A DNA stretch of 64,000 nucleotides from Clostridiales bacterium (GTDB lineage: Bacteria; Bacillota; Clostridia; Christensenellales; Aristaeellaceae): assembly GCA_012517815.1 (NCBI GenBank), contig JAAYUF010000169.1:45186-109185 (forward strand). The letters are read 5' to 3'. The translations under genes were made by a program, and so were the position numbers. Below, in pieces: positions 34,289 through 42,959 of the stretch (positions are counted from its first letter, which is position 1; each line of letters starts with the position of its first letter). The notes below the pieces were generated by a model. The model was not told the origin of the DNA. It was given only the letters and a program-made list of their open reading frames with translations, and did not search any database.

Positions 34289-36391
34289 TCAGCCCAGCCC
34301 CAGCAGCCGTCCCACCTGATAGATGGCCGTGGCCGCAAGCCAGGCCAGGCCCGTCTGTGAAAGCACCGTCGCCAGCGCGACTCGGCCGCTTTCCATCTCC
34401 CGGCGCATCGCGGCGAAGGCCGCCACGCAGGGCATGTACAGCAGCACAAACACCAGAAAACTGACGGCTGAAAGCGTGGAGGGGAACACCCCGCGGATGG
34501 CGGTCAGCATTGCGGTGCTTTGCGCGTCCACGCCGCTGATCACCGCCAGCGTGCTCACCACGCTTTCCTTGGCCATGATGCCGGTGAGCACCGCGGTCGC
34601 GGCGGGCACGCTGCCAAAGCCGGCCGGCGCGAACACCGGCGCAACCAGCCCCGCGATGGAGCCCAGCATGCTTTCCTGCACGCTGGCCGCGGCCCGGAAG
34701 CTGAAGGTAAAGCTCTGCAAAAACCAGACCACCAGCGTCGCCAGAAAGATGACCGTAAACGCGCGCTTTAAAAAATCGCTGCCCTTGTCCCACAGCTGCC
34801 GGCCCACGTTGCGCGCGGTGGGCAGGCGGTACTTGGGCAGTTCCATGAGAAACGGCGAAGCGTCCCCGTGGAAGACGACCCGCTTCAAAAACAGCCCGGA
34901 CACCACCGCCGCCAGCACCCCGGCCAGGTAGAGCAGGCTCATCACCAGCACCTGCTGGCCGCCAAAAAACGCCCGCGTGAACAGCGCGTAGATGGGCACC
35001 TTCGCGCCGCAGCTCATAAACGGCGTCAGCATGATGGTAAAGCGGCGGTCGCGCTGGGTGTTCATGCTGCGGGCGCTCATCACCGCGGGCACCGTGCAGC
35101 CGAACCCCATCATCATGGGAATGAACGCGCGGCCGTTCAGGCCGATCTTGCGCAGGGGCTTATCCATCAGGAAGGCGGCGCGCGCCATGTAGCCGCTGTC
35201 CTCCAGGATGGAAAGCAGCAGGAACAGGATCAGGATGGTGGGCAGGAAGCTTAAAACGCTGCCCACGCCGGTGAGCACGCCGTTGACCATCAGGTCGCGC
35301 ACCCATTCGGCCACGCCCCAGCTTTCCAGCGCGCGGGCCACAAGGTTGACGCCGTCCTGCACCAGCGCGGCAAACCCGTCCGCCAGAAAACTGCCCAGCG
35401 GCCCGAAGGTGAGGTAGAAAACCAACAGCATCATCACCAGGAAGACCGGGATCGCGAGCACGCGGTGCGTAAGCACGCTGTCGATGCGGTCGCTCCGGCC
35501 GCCCTGCTCATCCGCGCCGCGCACCACGCAGGCCGCCAGCAGTTTCTCAATAAACCGGTAGCGCGTGTCCGCCATCACGGCGGCGCGCTCCATGTCCAGT
35601 TCCCTTTCCATTTCGGCGAGGATCTCCTCGACGATGTGCCGGGTTTCCGGCGGGAGGCGCAGCTGCTCCATCATCGGCGCGTCGCCCTCGAAAAGCTTCG
35701 TGGCGGCGTACCGCGCGCCGATATCCGCCGCCCGCGCCTCCGGCTCTATCAGGTGGATGATCGCGTGCAGCGCCTTATGCGCCGCGCCGTCGCAGATATC
35801 CAGCTTCCGGGGCAGGGTATGGCTCTGGGCGGTTTCCGTGGCGCGTCGCACCAGCTCGTCCAACCCCTCGCCCCGGCGGGCGGCGATCGCCACCACCGGC
35901 ACGCCCAGCGCCTGCTCCATCTGCCCGATATCAATGGCATCGCCCCGGTGGCGCACCTCGTCCATCATGTTGAGGGCGACCACCGTGGGGCGGCCCAGTT
36001 CCAGCAGTTGCAGGGTCAGGTACAGGTTGCGCTCCAGGTTGGTTGCGTCCACGCAGTTGATGACCACGTCGGGCTTGTCGCGCACGATGTAGTTACGGCT
36101 GACGATCTCCTCCATGGAGTAGGGGCTGAGCGAGTAGATGCCGGGAAGATCGACGATGTTGACGTCGGTGAACTCCTCAGGCAGATCGCGCCCTCTGCGC
36201 CGGCGCCGCCGGATGCTGGGCAGCCCGATGTGCGTCTGGTTGCCGTGATGGTGGTGGATCATCGTGCCGGTTTTCTGCTCCACGGTCACGCCGGGCCAGT
36301 TGCCCACATGCTGGTTGCTGCCGGTCAGCTGGTTAAAGAGCGTCGTCTTGCCGCTGTTCTGGTTGCCGGCAAGCGCAAAGGTGTAGCTCAT
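34289..36391 (-). CDS. feoB: Ferrous iron transporter FeoB
   Basis: GTP-driven Fe(II) importer of 700 residues in the cytoplasmic membrane. The N-terminal G domain has G1 GNQNSGKTTLF (residues 9-19), the G2 Thr in WPGVTVEQKTG, G3 DLPG at 81-84 and G4 NMMD. The C-terminal half carries the two Gate repeats and Cys/Met segments such as GFGCTVPAVMSARSM and PFMSCGAKVPIYALF. Start ATG 36391 has GAGGAA upstream. Unusual: between G2 and G3 the switch region contains an insertion with four His (46-49) and six consecutive Arg (61-66). feoA lies 31 bases upstream. Confidence 0.96.
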   Translation of the reverse strand: MSYTFALAGNQNSGKTTLFNQLTGSNQHVGNWPGVTVEQKTGTMIHHHHGNQTHIGLPSIRRRRRRGRDLPEEFTDVNIVDLPGIYSLSPYSMEEIVSRNYIVRDKPDVVINCVDATNLERNLYLTLQLLELGRPTVVALNMMDEVRHRGDAIDIGQMEQALGVPVVAIAARRGEGLDELVRRATETAQSHTLPRKLDICDGAAHKALHAIIHLIEPEARAADIGARYAATKLFEGDAPMMEQLRLPPETRHIVEEILAEMERELDMERAAVMADTRYRFIEKLLAACVVRGADEQGGRSDRIDSVLTHRVLAIPVFLVMMLLVFYLTFGPLGSFLADGFAALVQDGVNLVARALESWGVAEWVRDLMVNGVLTGVGSVLSFLPTILILFLLLSILEDSGYMARAAFLMDKPLRKIGLNGRAFIPMMMGFGCTVPAVMSARSMNTQRDRRFTIMLTPFMSCGAKVPIYALFTRAFFGGQQVLVMSLLYLAGVLAAVVSGLFLKRVVFHGDASPFLMELPKYRLPTARNVGRQLWDKGSDFLKRAFTVIFLATLVVWFLQSFTFSFRAAASVQESMLGSIAGLVAPVFAPAGFGSVPAATAVLTGIMAKESVVSTLAVISGVDAQSTAMLTAIRGVFPSTLSAVSFLVFVLLYMPCVAAFAAMRREMESGRVALATVLSQTGLAWLAATAIYQVGRLLGLG

Positions 36392-36422
36392 GCTCAATTC
36401 CTCGCCTTTCACGGGGTATGGT

Positions 36423-36662
36423 TCAGGAACGGATGCCGATGTTCCTGGCGTCCTCCAGGCGCAGGGTGAGAGCATAGCCGCGCAGATGGATTTCCAGCGG
36501 ATCGCCCAGGGGGGCGGTCTTTTGCAAAAGCACCTGCACGCCGGGGGTCAGCCCCATGTCCAAAAGGCGGCGGTGCAAGGCTTCCGCGCCGCCCACCGTG
36601 GCGACGGTGGCGCGGTCGCCGGGTTTCAGATCGGCCAGGGTCCGTCGGACGCTTTCAGTCAT
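36423..36662 (-). CDS. feoA: Ferrous iron transport protein A
   Basis: Small SH3-like cytoplasmic protein of 79 residues that supports FeoB. It contains LADLKPGDRATVATVGG, then RRLLDMGLTPGVQVLLQKTA and GDPLEIHLRGYALTLR, the standard FeoA order. Start ATG 36662 lies nine bases after AAAGGA; a GTG at 36689 would add nine residues but has no site. It is first of feoA-feoB-Cys-rich-nrdG. No Fur-type AT-rich box is visible upstream, and the gene follows the glycosyltransferase stop by 69 bases, so it may share that transcript. Confidence 0.93.
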   Translation of the reverse strand: MTESVRRTLADLKPGDRATVATVGGAEALHRRLLDMGLTPGVQVLLQKTAPLGDPLEIHLRGYALTLRLEDARNIGIRS

Positions 36663-36731
36663 ATCAACAATCCTTTCGGTCGGTTTCACAGCCTGCGAAG
36701 GCCCGCGGAGGATCGCGCCGGCAGGCGCGCT

Positions 36732-38099
36732 TCATCGGCGCTTGCCCTTGTGATGCCTCGCCTCCTGCATACCCCGCACGCGGCGGGCCGAACCATAGGG
36801 GGGCTTGGGTCGCCTGTGCGGGTAGGGCGGGTCGGGCGTCACATCCTCAGTAAGCCAGCGCTCGACCTCCCGCTCGATCAGGTCGGCCGCGCAGCGCACG
36901 CCGTTTTCGGTGCGCAGGCGCTCGCCCAGTTCGCGCGCCGCAACCCGGTAACTGCCCACGGTGGTCAGGTTGCGCAGCGCCCGCGCCAGCTTGGCGGCCG
37001 TGAGCTTATCCCGGCGGATGGGCCGGGGGCCCAGCCCCATCATGCGCACGCGCAGCGCCCAAAACGGCTGATCCCCGCCAAAGGGGATCGCCAGCGTGGG
37101 GCAGCCGGCGCATAGACCGGCGGCCGTGGTGCCTGCGCCGCCGTGGTGCACCACGGCGCTCACATGCGCAAACAGCCAGTCGTGGGGCACATAGCCCTCC
37201 ACGACGTACACATCTTTCTGGCGGATGCCCTCCACGTTGCCCCAGCCGGTGGAGAGCACCGCGCGCACGCCGCTCAGCCGGATGGCTTCCAGCACGATGT
37301 TCAGCGTTGCGCCCATGTCGCCGCTGGTCATCGAACCAAAGCCGATATACACCGGTTTGGGCGTCTGCGCCAAAAACGCCGCCAGTTCCGGCGACGGTTG
37401 ATATTCGCTTTCCTGCTCGTCCAGCCAGAAGCCGGTCATGTGGATGCTTTCCCCCCAGCTTCGCGGGCGGGGCATTAAAAGCGGGCTCATGGCGTAGAGC
37501 ACGGGCACCGTATGCCCGTTGAGGAGGCTGCTGGGCGAGCTCTCCAGCCTGCGGGGCGGCATGCCCTGCGCCTTACGCCAGCCGGTGAGGTAGTATACCT
37601 CCAGCGTGCTGATGATAAGGTAGGCCAGCCGGTACGTGGCAAGGTTCCACGCCCGGCCCGCGCGCAGGCCCGGCGCGGCGGAAATGGGCGTGGTATTGTT
37701 GGGGTCCATCGGGTAGTAGTGCGTCTGGATGAAGGGAACGTCCCGCTGCGCGGCGATGGATTGGATGATGTTGCCAAAGTAGGTGGCTACGATGACTTCC
37801 GCGTCCGCGCAGGCGTTTTGCAGATCGGCGAGGAACGGGTCGATGATGTGGCGCAGCGAATCCAGCACCTGCTTTAGGTAGCCTACGCCTCGCGCGCTGG
37901 GTTTCATGATGTTGCTCATGAACTCCCGCGCGTCGCCCGAGAGCGGGAAAAACCGCATGCCGTTGTGGCGGACCAGCTGTTCGAACTCTGAAAAAGCGCA
38001 AATGCCCACGTCGTGGCCGCGGCGCGTCAGTTCGGAGCCCAGCAGCACATAGGGTCTCACGTCGCCCGTAGAGCCGATGCAGATCATGGTGAAGCGCAT
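36732..38099 (-). CDS. UDP-sugar glycosyltransferase, GT1/sterol-glucosyltransferase-like
   Basis: Soluble GT-B glycosyltransferase of 455 residues. The N-terminal MICIGSTGDVRPYVLLGSEL and the C-terminal donor-site block VVHHGGAGTTAAGLCAGCPT...PFGGDQPFWA match sterol or lipid glucosyltransferases of family GT1/GT28. IGFGSMTSGD is the linker strand entering the second Rossmann domain. The C-terminal 30 residues are strongly basic (RRPKPPYGSARRVRG and HHKGKRR), suggesting membrane association. The acceptor is probably a lipid or polyketide, but not identifiable. It has its own promoter. It lies upstream of feoA on the same strand without functional logic. Confidence 0.85.
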   Translation of the reverse strand: MRFTMICIGSTGDVRPYVLLGSELTRRGHDVGICAFSEFEQLVRHNGMRFFPLSGDAREFMSNIMKPSARGVGYLKQVLDSLRHIIDPFLADLQNACADAEVIVATYFGNIIQSIAAQRDVPFIQTHYYPMDPNNTTPISAAPGLRAGRAWNLATYRLAYLIISTLEVYYLTGWRKAQGMPPRRLESSPSSLLNGHTVPVLYAMSPLLMPRPRSWGESIHMTGFWLDEQESEYQPSPELAAFLAQTPKPVYIGFGSMTSGDMGATLNIVLEAIRLSGVRAVLSTGWGNVEGIRQKDVYVVEGYVPHDWLFAHVSAVVHHGGAGTTAAGLCAGCPTLAIPFGGDQPFWALRVRMMGLGPRPIRRDKLTAAKLARALRNLTTVGSYRVAARELGERLRTENGVRCAADLIEREVERWLTEDVTPDPPYPHRRPKPPYGSARRVRGMQEARHHKGKRR

Positions 38100-38128
38100 C
38101 CCATCGCCCCTCTCAATCGTTCCGGTTC

Positions 38129-38157
38129 AGTATAGCGCACCGGCGGGGGAAATGCAA
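38129..38157 (-). promoter_or_regulatory. Promoter of the glycosyltransferase gene
   Basis: Minus strand TTGCAT (38152-38157) and TATACT (38129-38134) with a 17-base spacer, 30 bases upstream of the start codon. Confidence 0.75.
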
Positions 38158-38784
38158 CCGCGCCCGGAACTCCCTCCGGGCAGTAAGCACACGAAAAAAG
38201 CGGCGACGGCGCGCCGCAGGGCAAACCCAGACCCGGGGGAACGGGGGATGGCCCGCATCGGGAAAGGAGAGGGAAGCCGCCGCAGGGCACGGGGCACGGC
38301 GAAACGGCCGTATGCCGCGGGGCTCTTTCGCAGCGATTGAAAATACGAATAAACCGCGAGGCGTGGGAAGCGCCGGCGATGGAACCGCCTGTCGGGCTAT
38401 TGTCGCGCAGGCGCGCCGCCCAGATCGACCGGGCGCGTCCGGCGATGTCCGTTTGGGAAGGCGGCAAAGCTCACGAGCGGTTCTCTTCCTTGCCGAGGAA
38501 CGGAAGCGAAGGCGTGGCGCCGCCGCGCCGGGCTTTCGCGACGGAATCACGGGAGAAGGCGTCCGCGAGCGGGAGGCGTTCACGGTTGGAAATGGTATCG
38601 CAACCGCCCGGTTTTTGCATACGCCGGCGCGCGCCTGCCGTCCGGAAACCCGCCGCGCAGCATGGGGCCGACGCAATCAGCCGGCGTCCGCCCTACGTCG
38701 CGCCGCGGCTTGGCGCCTGTCCCGCCTGACGAACGGAAACCGCCCCGAAAACCCGGCTCCCGGAAAGGGCAATGGGACGGGCGG
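38158..38784. other. Intergenic stretch of about 630 bases, nothing recognised
   Basis: Open frames on both strands are Arg/Ala/Pro-rich, without ribosome binding sites, and match no family. No strong hairpin with a T-tract, no tRNA and no riboswitch motif was seen. Confidence 0.45.
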
Positions 38785-39423
38785 TCACGCCGGGGCCCCG
38801 GGTTCGGGCCGCAGCGCCACAAAGACCAGCAGCGTGCCCTGCTCCACCGTGACGGTCGGGTCCGGGCGGACGTACTCGTTGCTGACGCCCAGCGGGCGGT
38901 CGGCGGTGAGGTTCGCGCGGTTGAGGGGATAGCGAAGGCCCGTGAGCGTGACGCCCAGCGCCCGCCCGCCGTGGCAAAACACCGATACCACCGTGCCCGG
39001 CTCGCGCGGGGGCAGGGCGAGCGTGCCATTGGTTAAAGCGAAGACATCCTGCGCCCGGCCGATCAGCCGCACGGAAGCCCCGCGCCGGCTGGCGCCGCCC
39101 AGCAGCTGGAGGTTGGCGACGGTGTGATCCAGCCGCCCTCCGTCCGCGCCGTACAGCGCGAAATCGCGGTAGCCGCGCGCCCAGCCTTCCGACAGGGCAA
39201 GGCCCATATCGGTATCGTCCTTTTCGGGCGGGAAGGCCAGCGCTTCCACCCCGGCCGGGCGATCCGCGAGCGAGTCAAAATCGCCCACCAGCAGATCTGG
39301 CTCCCGCCCGGTCGCCTGCAGGGCCCGGTAGCCGGCGTCCGCGGCGATGACCAGATCGCCGCGCCGCGGGGCAAAATCGCGCGCGGTGAAATCCCCCGCC
39401 CCTATCAGATAGCATGTAGGCAT
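38785..39423 (-). CDS. thiN: Thiamine diphosphokinase
   Basis: Transfers pyrophosphate from ATP to thiamine, forming thiamine diphosphate in the cytoplasm. The 212 residues show AADAGYRAL, LLVGDFDSLADRP, FPPEKDDTDMGLAL and GADGGRLDHTVANLQLL in family order; the DFDS and DDTD acidic blocks bind Mg-ATP. The C-terminal beta domain (LTGLRYPLNRANL...GVSNEY) binds thiamine. Start ATG 39423 follows GGAGGAGGG. It lies directly past the rpsI terminator on the same strand. No TPP riboswitch motif is visible upstream. Confidence 0.93.
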   Translation of the reverse strand: MPTCYLIGAGDFTARDFAPRRGDLVIAADAGYRALQATGREPDLLVGDFDSLADRPAGVEALAFPPEKDDTDMGLALSEGWARGYRDFALYGADGGRLDHTVANLQLLGGASRRGASVRLIGRAQDVFALTNGTLALPPREPGTVVSVFCHGGRALGVTLTGLRYPLNRANLTADRPLGVSNEYVRPDPTVTVEQGTLLVFVALRPEPGAPA

Positions 39424-39450
39424 AACGCCCTCCTCCGCCGTCGCGCGGTG

Positions 39451-39487
39451 AAAAAGCAAGGAGCCGTTCGCCTGCGCGAACGGCTCC
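39451..39487 (-). terminator. rpsI-rplM terminator
   Basis: Perfect 11-bp stem (39460-39470 with 39477-39487) around a 6-base loop, followed on the minus strand by TTGCTTTTT. It lies 38 bases after rpsI and ends 28 bases before thiN. Confidence 0.92.
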
Positions 39488-39525
39488 CCGGCTGGATCCG
39501 CGCAAGGCAGATCCGGTACATCCGC

Positions 39526-39918
39526 TTAGCGCTTGCTGAACTGGGGCGCGCGGCGGGCGGCCTTGAGGCCGTACTTTTTTCGTTCCTTCATGCGCGGGTC
39601 GCGCGTGAGGAAACCGGCTTTCTTGAGTCCGTCGCGAAGCTCAGGGTTGGCCTTGAGCAGCGCGCGGCTGATGCCGTGACGGATCGCGCCGGCCTGGCCG
39701 CTGAGGCCGCCGCCGTGCACGGATACCAGGATATCCAGGTCGCCGCCGGCCTTGGTAAGCTCCAGGGGCTGGCGAACGGTCATTTTCAGGGTTTCCAGAC
39801 CGAAATAGCTGTCCAGATCACGCTTGTTGATCGTGATTTTCCCGTCGCCTGCCACCAGACGGACGCGGGCGATGGCCGTTTTCCGACGGCCGACAGCATT
39901 GTATTCAACCTTAGCCAT
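39526..39918 (-). CDS. rpsI: 30S ribosomal protein S9
   Basis: Small-subunit protein of 130 residues. It opens [20 protein letters not shown], holds [22 protein letters not shown] and ends [14 protein letters not shown], the conserved basic tail that reaches the P-site tRNA. It follows rplM by 25 bases, the usual L13-S9 operon, with a terminator downstream. Confidence 0.98.
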   Translation of the reverse strand: MAKVEYNAVGRRKTAIARVRLVAGDGKITINKRDLDSYFGLETLKMTVRQPLELTKAGGDLDILVSVHGGGLSGQAGAIRHGISRALLKANPELRDGLKKAGFLTRDPRMKERKKYGLKAARRAPQFSKR

Positions 39919-39943
39919 GGTGTTTCGACTCCTTCCGCGTCAG

Positions 39944-40375
39944 TTACTCGAGTTCCAGCTTTTCGGGCTTGCGGGACTCATATTCGTGCTCGGGGCCTGT
40001 GTAGACGCGCAGCTTCTTGGCCATCTGGCGGCCGAGAGGGCCCTTGGGCAGCATGCCGACGATCGCCTTTTTCACGGCAAATTCGGGCTTTTCAGCCATC
40101 AGGCGGCGGTAGGGGGTCTCGCTGAGGCCGCCGGCATAGCCGCTGTGATGGTAGTAGATTTTCTGATCGAGCTTCTTGCCCGTGAGGACCGCTTTCTCCG
40201 CGTTGACGACGATCACGTAGTCGCCGGTATCCACGTGCGGGGTATAGATGGGCTTATGCTTGCCGCGAAGCACCGCGGCAACCTGGGAAGCCAGACGGCC
40301 CAGCACTACGCCTTCCGCGTCGACGACATACCATTTGCGCTGCACGTCCGCGGCTTTGGCCATGTACGTATTCAA
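39944..40375 (-). CDS. rplM: 50S ribosomal protein L13
   Basis: Large-subunit protein of 143 residues. The start is TTG 40375, eight bases after GAAGGAGG, giving (M)[20 protein letters not shown], which matches the usual L13 N-terminus and length. The ATG five codons later lacks proper spacing, and the frame extension to 40435 runs into the leader. Core motifs are [36 protein letters not shown] and [18 protein letters not shown]. First gene of the L13-S9 operon; transcribed from a near-consensus promoter with a leader of about 110 bases. Confidence 0.97.
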   Translation of the reverse strand: MNTYMAKAADVQRKWYVVDAEGVVLGRLASQVAAVLRGKHKPIYTPHVDTGDYVIVVNAEKAVLTGKKLDQKIYYHHSGYAGGLSETPYRRLMAEKPEFAVKKAIVGMLPKGPLGRQMAKKLRVYTGPEHEYESRKPEKLELE

Positions 40376-40495
40376 GGTGGTTTCCTCCTTCAAGGAATGT
40401 GTCATCATCTCTGTGCGGCGCTTGATGGTCAGCAAACGCGCGCGATAGTTCGATCAACGATCCGGGGCTGGCGGAGTTCATCGATGCCAAAATCA

Positions 40496-40525
40496 ATCAT
40501 AGCAAATCACAGGTGGAATTGTCAA
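40496..40525 (-). promoter_or_regulatory. rplM-rpsI promoter
   Basis: Minus strand TTGACA (40520-40525) and an extended -10 TGCTATGAT (TATGAT at 40496-40501) with an 18-base spacer. The leader to the TTG start is about 110 bases, long enough for autoregulation by a ribosomal protein, but no known leader fold was confirmed. Confidence 0.88.
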
Positions 40526-41050
40526 GTAGAAATTGGGCGCGGAGCCTCGGCAGGAAAGCGGGTAGCAACGCTGGCCGCACAGGGGCAGCGTCTTTGGCGT
40601 GGCGCAGGGATGCGAAGCAACGCCGGCCCGACCCTGGCACAGGACAAACGCACCGGCGGCGTTGGGCTGCCCGGCGGCCTGTCCGGGCAGCTATGGCCGC
40701 CCCGGTGCCAATGGTAACGCCCGGGCGTCGGACGGGACGCGCGTGTTCACACGGGTCATGATACGATCGCCGGAAGCCCGCCGGCATACGCCAGGGGTCC
40801 GCCCGGTTGTCCGGGCCGCGTACGCGCATGCCGGACGCGCTTACGCCTCTCTTCTGGCAATACGTCGCGGACTGGTCCCCGCTCCATGCCCCGCCGCGGA
40901 CGAAGCCGCTTGCCTCCCGGAAACCATAATGAAATCCCGTGGGTCGCCTGACCCTGCGTCTGGTTGGGCAACGCACCCGCGTGTTGTAGGTTCCGCGCTT
41001 ATCTCTTTGAAGATGCGTTGTTGCCGGGATCATCCGTTCCGCCCCCCGAC
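40526..41050. other. Intergenic stretch of about 520 bases, nothing recognised
   Basis: Between the rplM promoter and the oppA terminator, which are on the same strand. No ORF with a ribosome binding site and no RNA motif was found. Confidence 0.45.
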
Positions 41051-41051
41051 G

Positions 41052-41080
41052 AAAAGAAGCCGACCCCGAAGGGCCGGCTT
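41052..41080 (-). terminator. oppA terminator
   Basis: On the minus strand AAGCCGGCCC and GGGTCGGCTT pair around a TTCG tetraloop (41057-41080), followed by CTTTTC. It lies 19 bases after the oppA stop. Confidence 0.88.
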
Positions 41081-41098
41081 CCTGTTTTGCGAGGGTTG

Positions 41099-42868
41099 TT
41101 ACTCGATGGTGGCGTAGCTCCAGATGACGTCGCCGGTGTTCAGCCGGATCACGTTCTTGACGTTGGGCTTGAGCATCTGCGGCTGCGTGTAGTAGAACAG
41201 AGGCGCAACGCCGCCGGTCGCCATGAGCACTTTCTCCGCCTGAGCGGCCAGCTCGGCGCGCTTGGCGGGATCGGTCTCGGCCTTGATGGCGGTCACAACG
41301 GAGTCATACGCATCGGCCCAGGTCTGGTTGCCTTCGAGGCCCCAGTACGCGCCCATGCCGGCATCCTTGGATACGTCGGAGGCCTTGGTGTAATCGCCGA
41401 TGGCGCGGCCCAGACGCGGGTAGTTGTTGCCGCTGTCGCTGATGAAGATCTCCAGGAAGTTGACAACATCGTTGAAGTCGGCGATCCAGCCCATACGAGC
41501 GGCTTCGGCGTTGCCGGCCTTCAGCTTGGCCTGCAGGGTGGCCCAGGCTTCGGTGTTGATGGTGCTGGTGAGACCGAACTTGTTCCAGGTCTCCTGCACG
41601 TACTGGATGATCAGGGCGTTGGCGCCCGCGTTGTTGAAGGCGAACTCGATGCCCGGGAAATCGGTGAACATCAGATCGCCGGTCTCCAGCGAGCCGGTGT
41701 ACGCGTAGCCCAGATCCATCAGGGTCTTGGCGGCGGTCACCTGATCAGCGGTGTAGTTCTCGTTCTCAGCGGAGACTTCGTTGGTCTGCGTGTACCACGT
41801 GCCGTAGATGTCGGCTTCGCGCACGTTGGGGTTGAGCGCGTCGCTAAGCCCGCTGGGATAGAAGCCGGTGGCGGGAATCTGGCCCGCCTGGGTCACGTAG
41901 GTCACCAGCTCATAGCGGTCGACCATCTGGCCAAGGGCGAAACGGGCCTTGGCCTGCTCCTGCTCGGTCAGCTGCTTGCCAACGGGGGAGATGTCCTTGT
42001 ACACGTTCATGAGCACATAGTAGGTGCCGAGGTTATCGTAGTACTCCAGCTCGCCCGGGTAGGTCGCGTTGAGGCGCTCAAACTCGGTGGGATCGATGGA
42101 CTGGATGTACTGCACGGTGTTGTTCTCGTACGCGGTCAGGATGGCCACGTTATCCTCGGAGAGGTAGTAGTTCACACCGGAGAGCGTGACTTTGTCCGCG
42201 TTCCAGTAGTTGGGGTTCTTCTCGAAGGTGATGATGTCGTCCACGGCGTACTTGGTCATCCGGAAGGCGCCCATGCCGATGAAGGTTTCGGGGCTGGTGG
42301 CCCAGATGCCCTGATTGTCCACAAGCTCGACCCGGACGGGGTAGAAGGTCGGGAAAGCGCACAGATCCAGGAAGTACGCGCAGGGGTTGACGAGGGTCAC
42401 AACGAGGGTACGGGCGGCGTCGTCCGCAACCAGGTTGAGGGTGCCGTCGGCGTTCTTGGCAATGTAATCATACAGGAAGCCGTAGTCCGCGGCCAGCTCG
42501 GGGGACGCGGCGCGGTTCCAGCTGCTGACGACCTGGCTGGCGACGAAGTCGGCGCCGTCGCTCCACTTGAGGTTTTCACGGAGGGTGAAGGTGTAGACGA
42601 GCCCGTCCGCGGAAACTTCGACCTTCTCGGCCAGTTCCGGAGCGGAGATCACTTTGCCGTCCGCGTCGTACTGCGAGCCCATCAGGCCGCAGAAGGCGGT
42701 GCGGATCACGTTGCTGCCGTTGGAGGCGCTGTTGAGAGCCGGGTCCATGTACTGCGGGGTGCCGCCACCGAACATGCAGTTAACGACCTGGCCGCCTTCC
42801 GCTGAGGCGAAAGACACCATGCCGATAACCATCATCAGGGCAACCATCATAGCGACGATCCTTTTCAT
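41099..42868 (-). CDS. oppA: Oligopeptide ABC transporter substrate-binding protein
   Basis: Extracellular peptide receptor of 589 residues (SBP family 5) that delivers peptides to OppBC. Signal peptide MKRIVAMMVALMMVIGMVSFASA, cleaved after ASA; unlike most Gram-positive OppA it has no lipobox Cys, so how it stays at the cell is unclear. Family features: TPQYMDPALNSASNGSNVIR, YTFTLRENLKWSDGADFVAS (family 5 signature) and MGAFRMTKYAVDD with FEKNPNYWN. It lies downstream of oppF but has its own promoter with a large palindrome, which allows higher and separately regulated expression. Confidence 0.95.
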   Translation of the reverse strand: MKRIVAMMVALMMVIGMVSFASAEGGQVVNCMFGGGTPQYMDPALNSASNGSNVIRTAFCGLMGSQYDADGKVISAPELAEKVEVSADGLVYTFTLRENLKWSDGADFVASQVVSSWNRAASPELAADYGFLYDYIAKNADGTLNLVADDAARTLVVTLVNPCAYFLDLCAFPTFYPVRVELVDNQGIWATSPETFIGMGAFRMTKYAVDDIITFEKNPNYWNADKVTLSGVNYYLSEDNVAILTAYENNTVQYIQSIDPTEFERLNATYPGELEYYDNLGTYYVLMNVYKDISPVGKQLTEQEQAKARFALGQMVDRYELVTYVTQAGQIPATGFYPSGLSDALNPNVREADIYGTWYTQTNEVSAENENYTADQVTAAKTLMDLGYAYTGSLETGDLMFTDFPGIEFAFNNAGANALIIQYVQETWNKFGLTSTINTEAWATLQAKLKAGNAEAARMGWIADFNDVVNFLEIFISDSGNNYPRLGRAIGDYTKASDVSKDAGMGAYWGLEGNQTWADAYDSVVTAIKAETDPAKRAELAAQAEKVLMATGGVAPLFYYTQPQMLKPNVKNVIRLNTGDVIWSYATIE

Positions 42869-42891
42869 GGTTTTCCTCCTATGAATTATTT

Positions 42892-42941
42892 TTACACTCC
42901 ACGTGTAACGTTATCGTAACACGTGAATTTGTGAACGTCAA
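42892..42941 (-). promoter_or_regulatory. oppA promoter with overlapping palindromic operator
   Basis: Minus strand TTGACG (42936-42941) and TACGAT (42913-42918) with a 17-base spacer. A 26-base imperfect palindrome (42900-42925, outer arms CACGTGT/ACACGTG, four mismatched positions) covers the -10 box. A second inverted pair TTACAC/GTGTAA (42892-42908) overlaps its edge. The layout is that of a repressor-controlled promoter. Confidence 0.75.
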
Positions 42942-42959
42942 TATCGGCCGCGTTCTTTT

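Noticed and set aside
33172..38784. tRNA or other stable RNA genes in gaps
   Set aside because: Gaps at 33.2, 38.2-38.8 and elsewhere were scanned by eye for the GGTTCGA-type T-arm and for RNase P, tmRNA and SRP RNA motifs; none found. A covariance search would be decisive.
40964..42805. A 613-codon open frame on the plus strand
   Set aside because: Antisense to oppA, which has a signal peptide, family signature, promoter and terminator.
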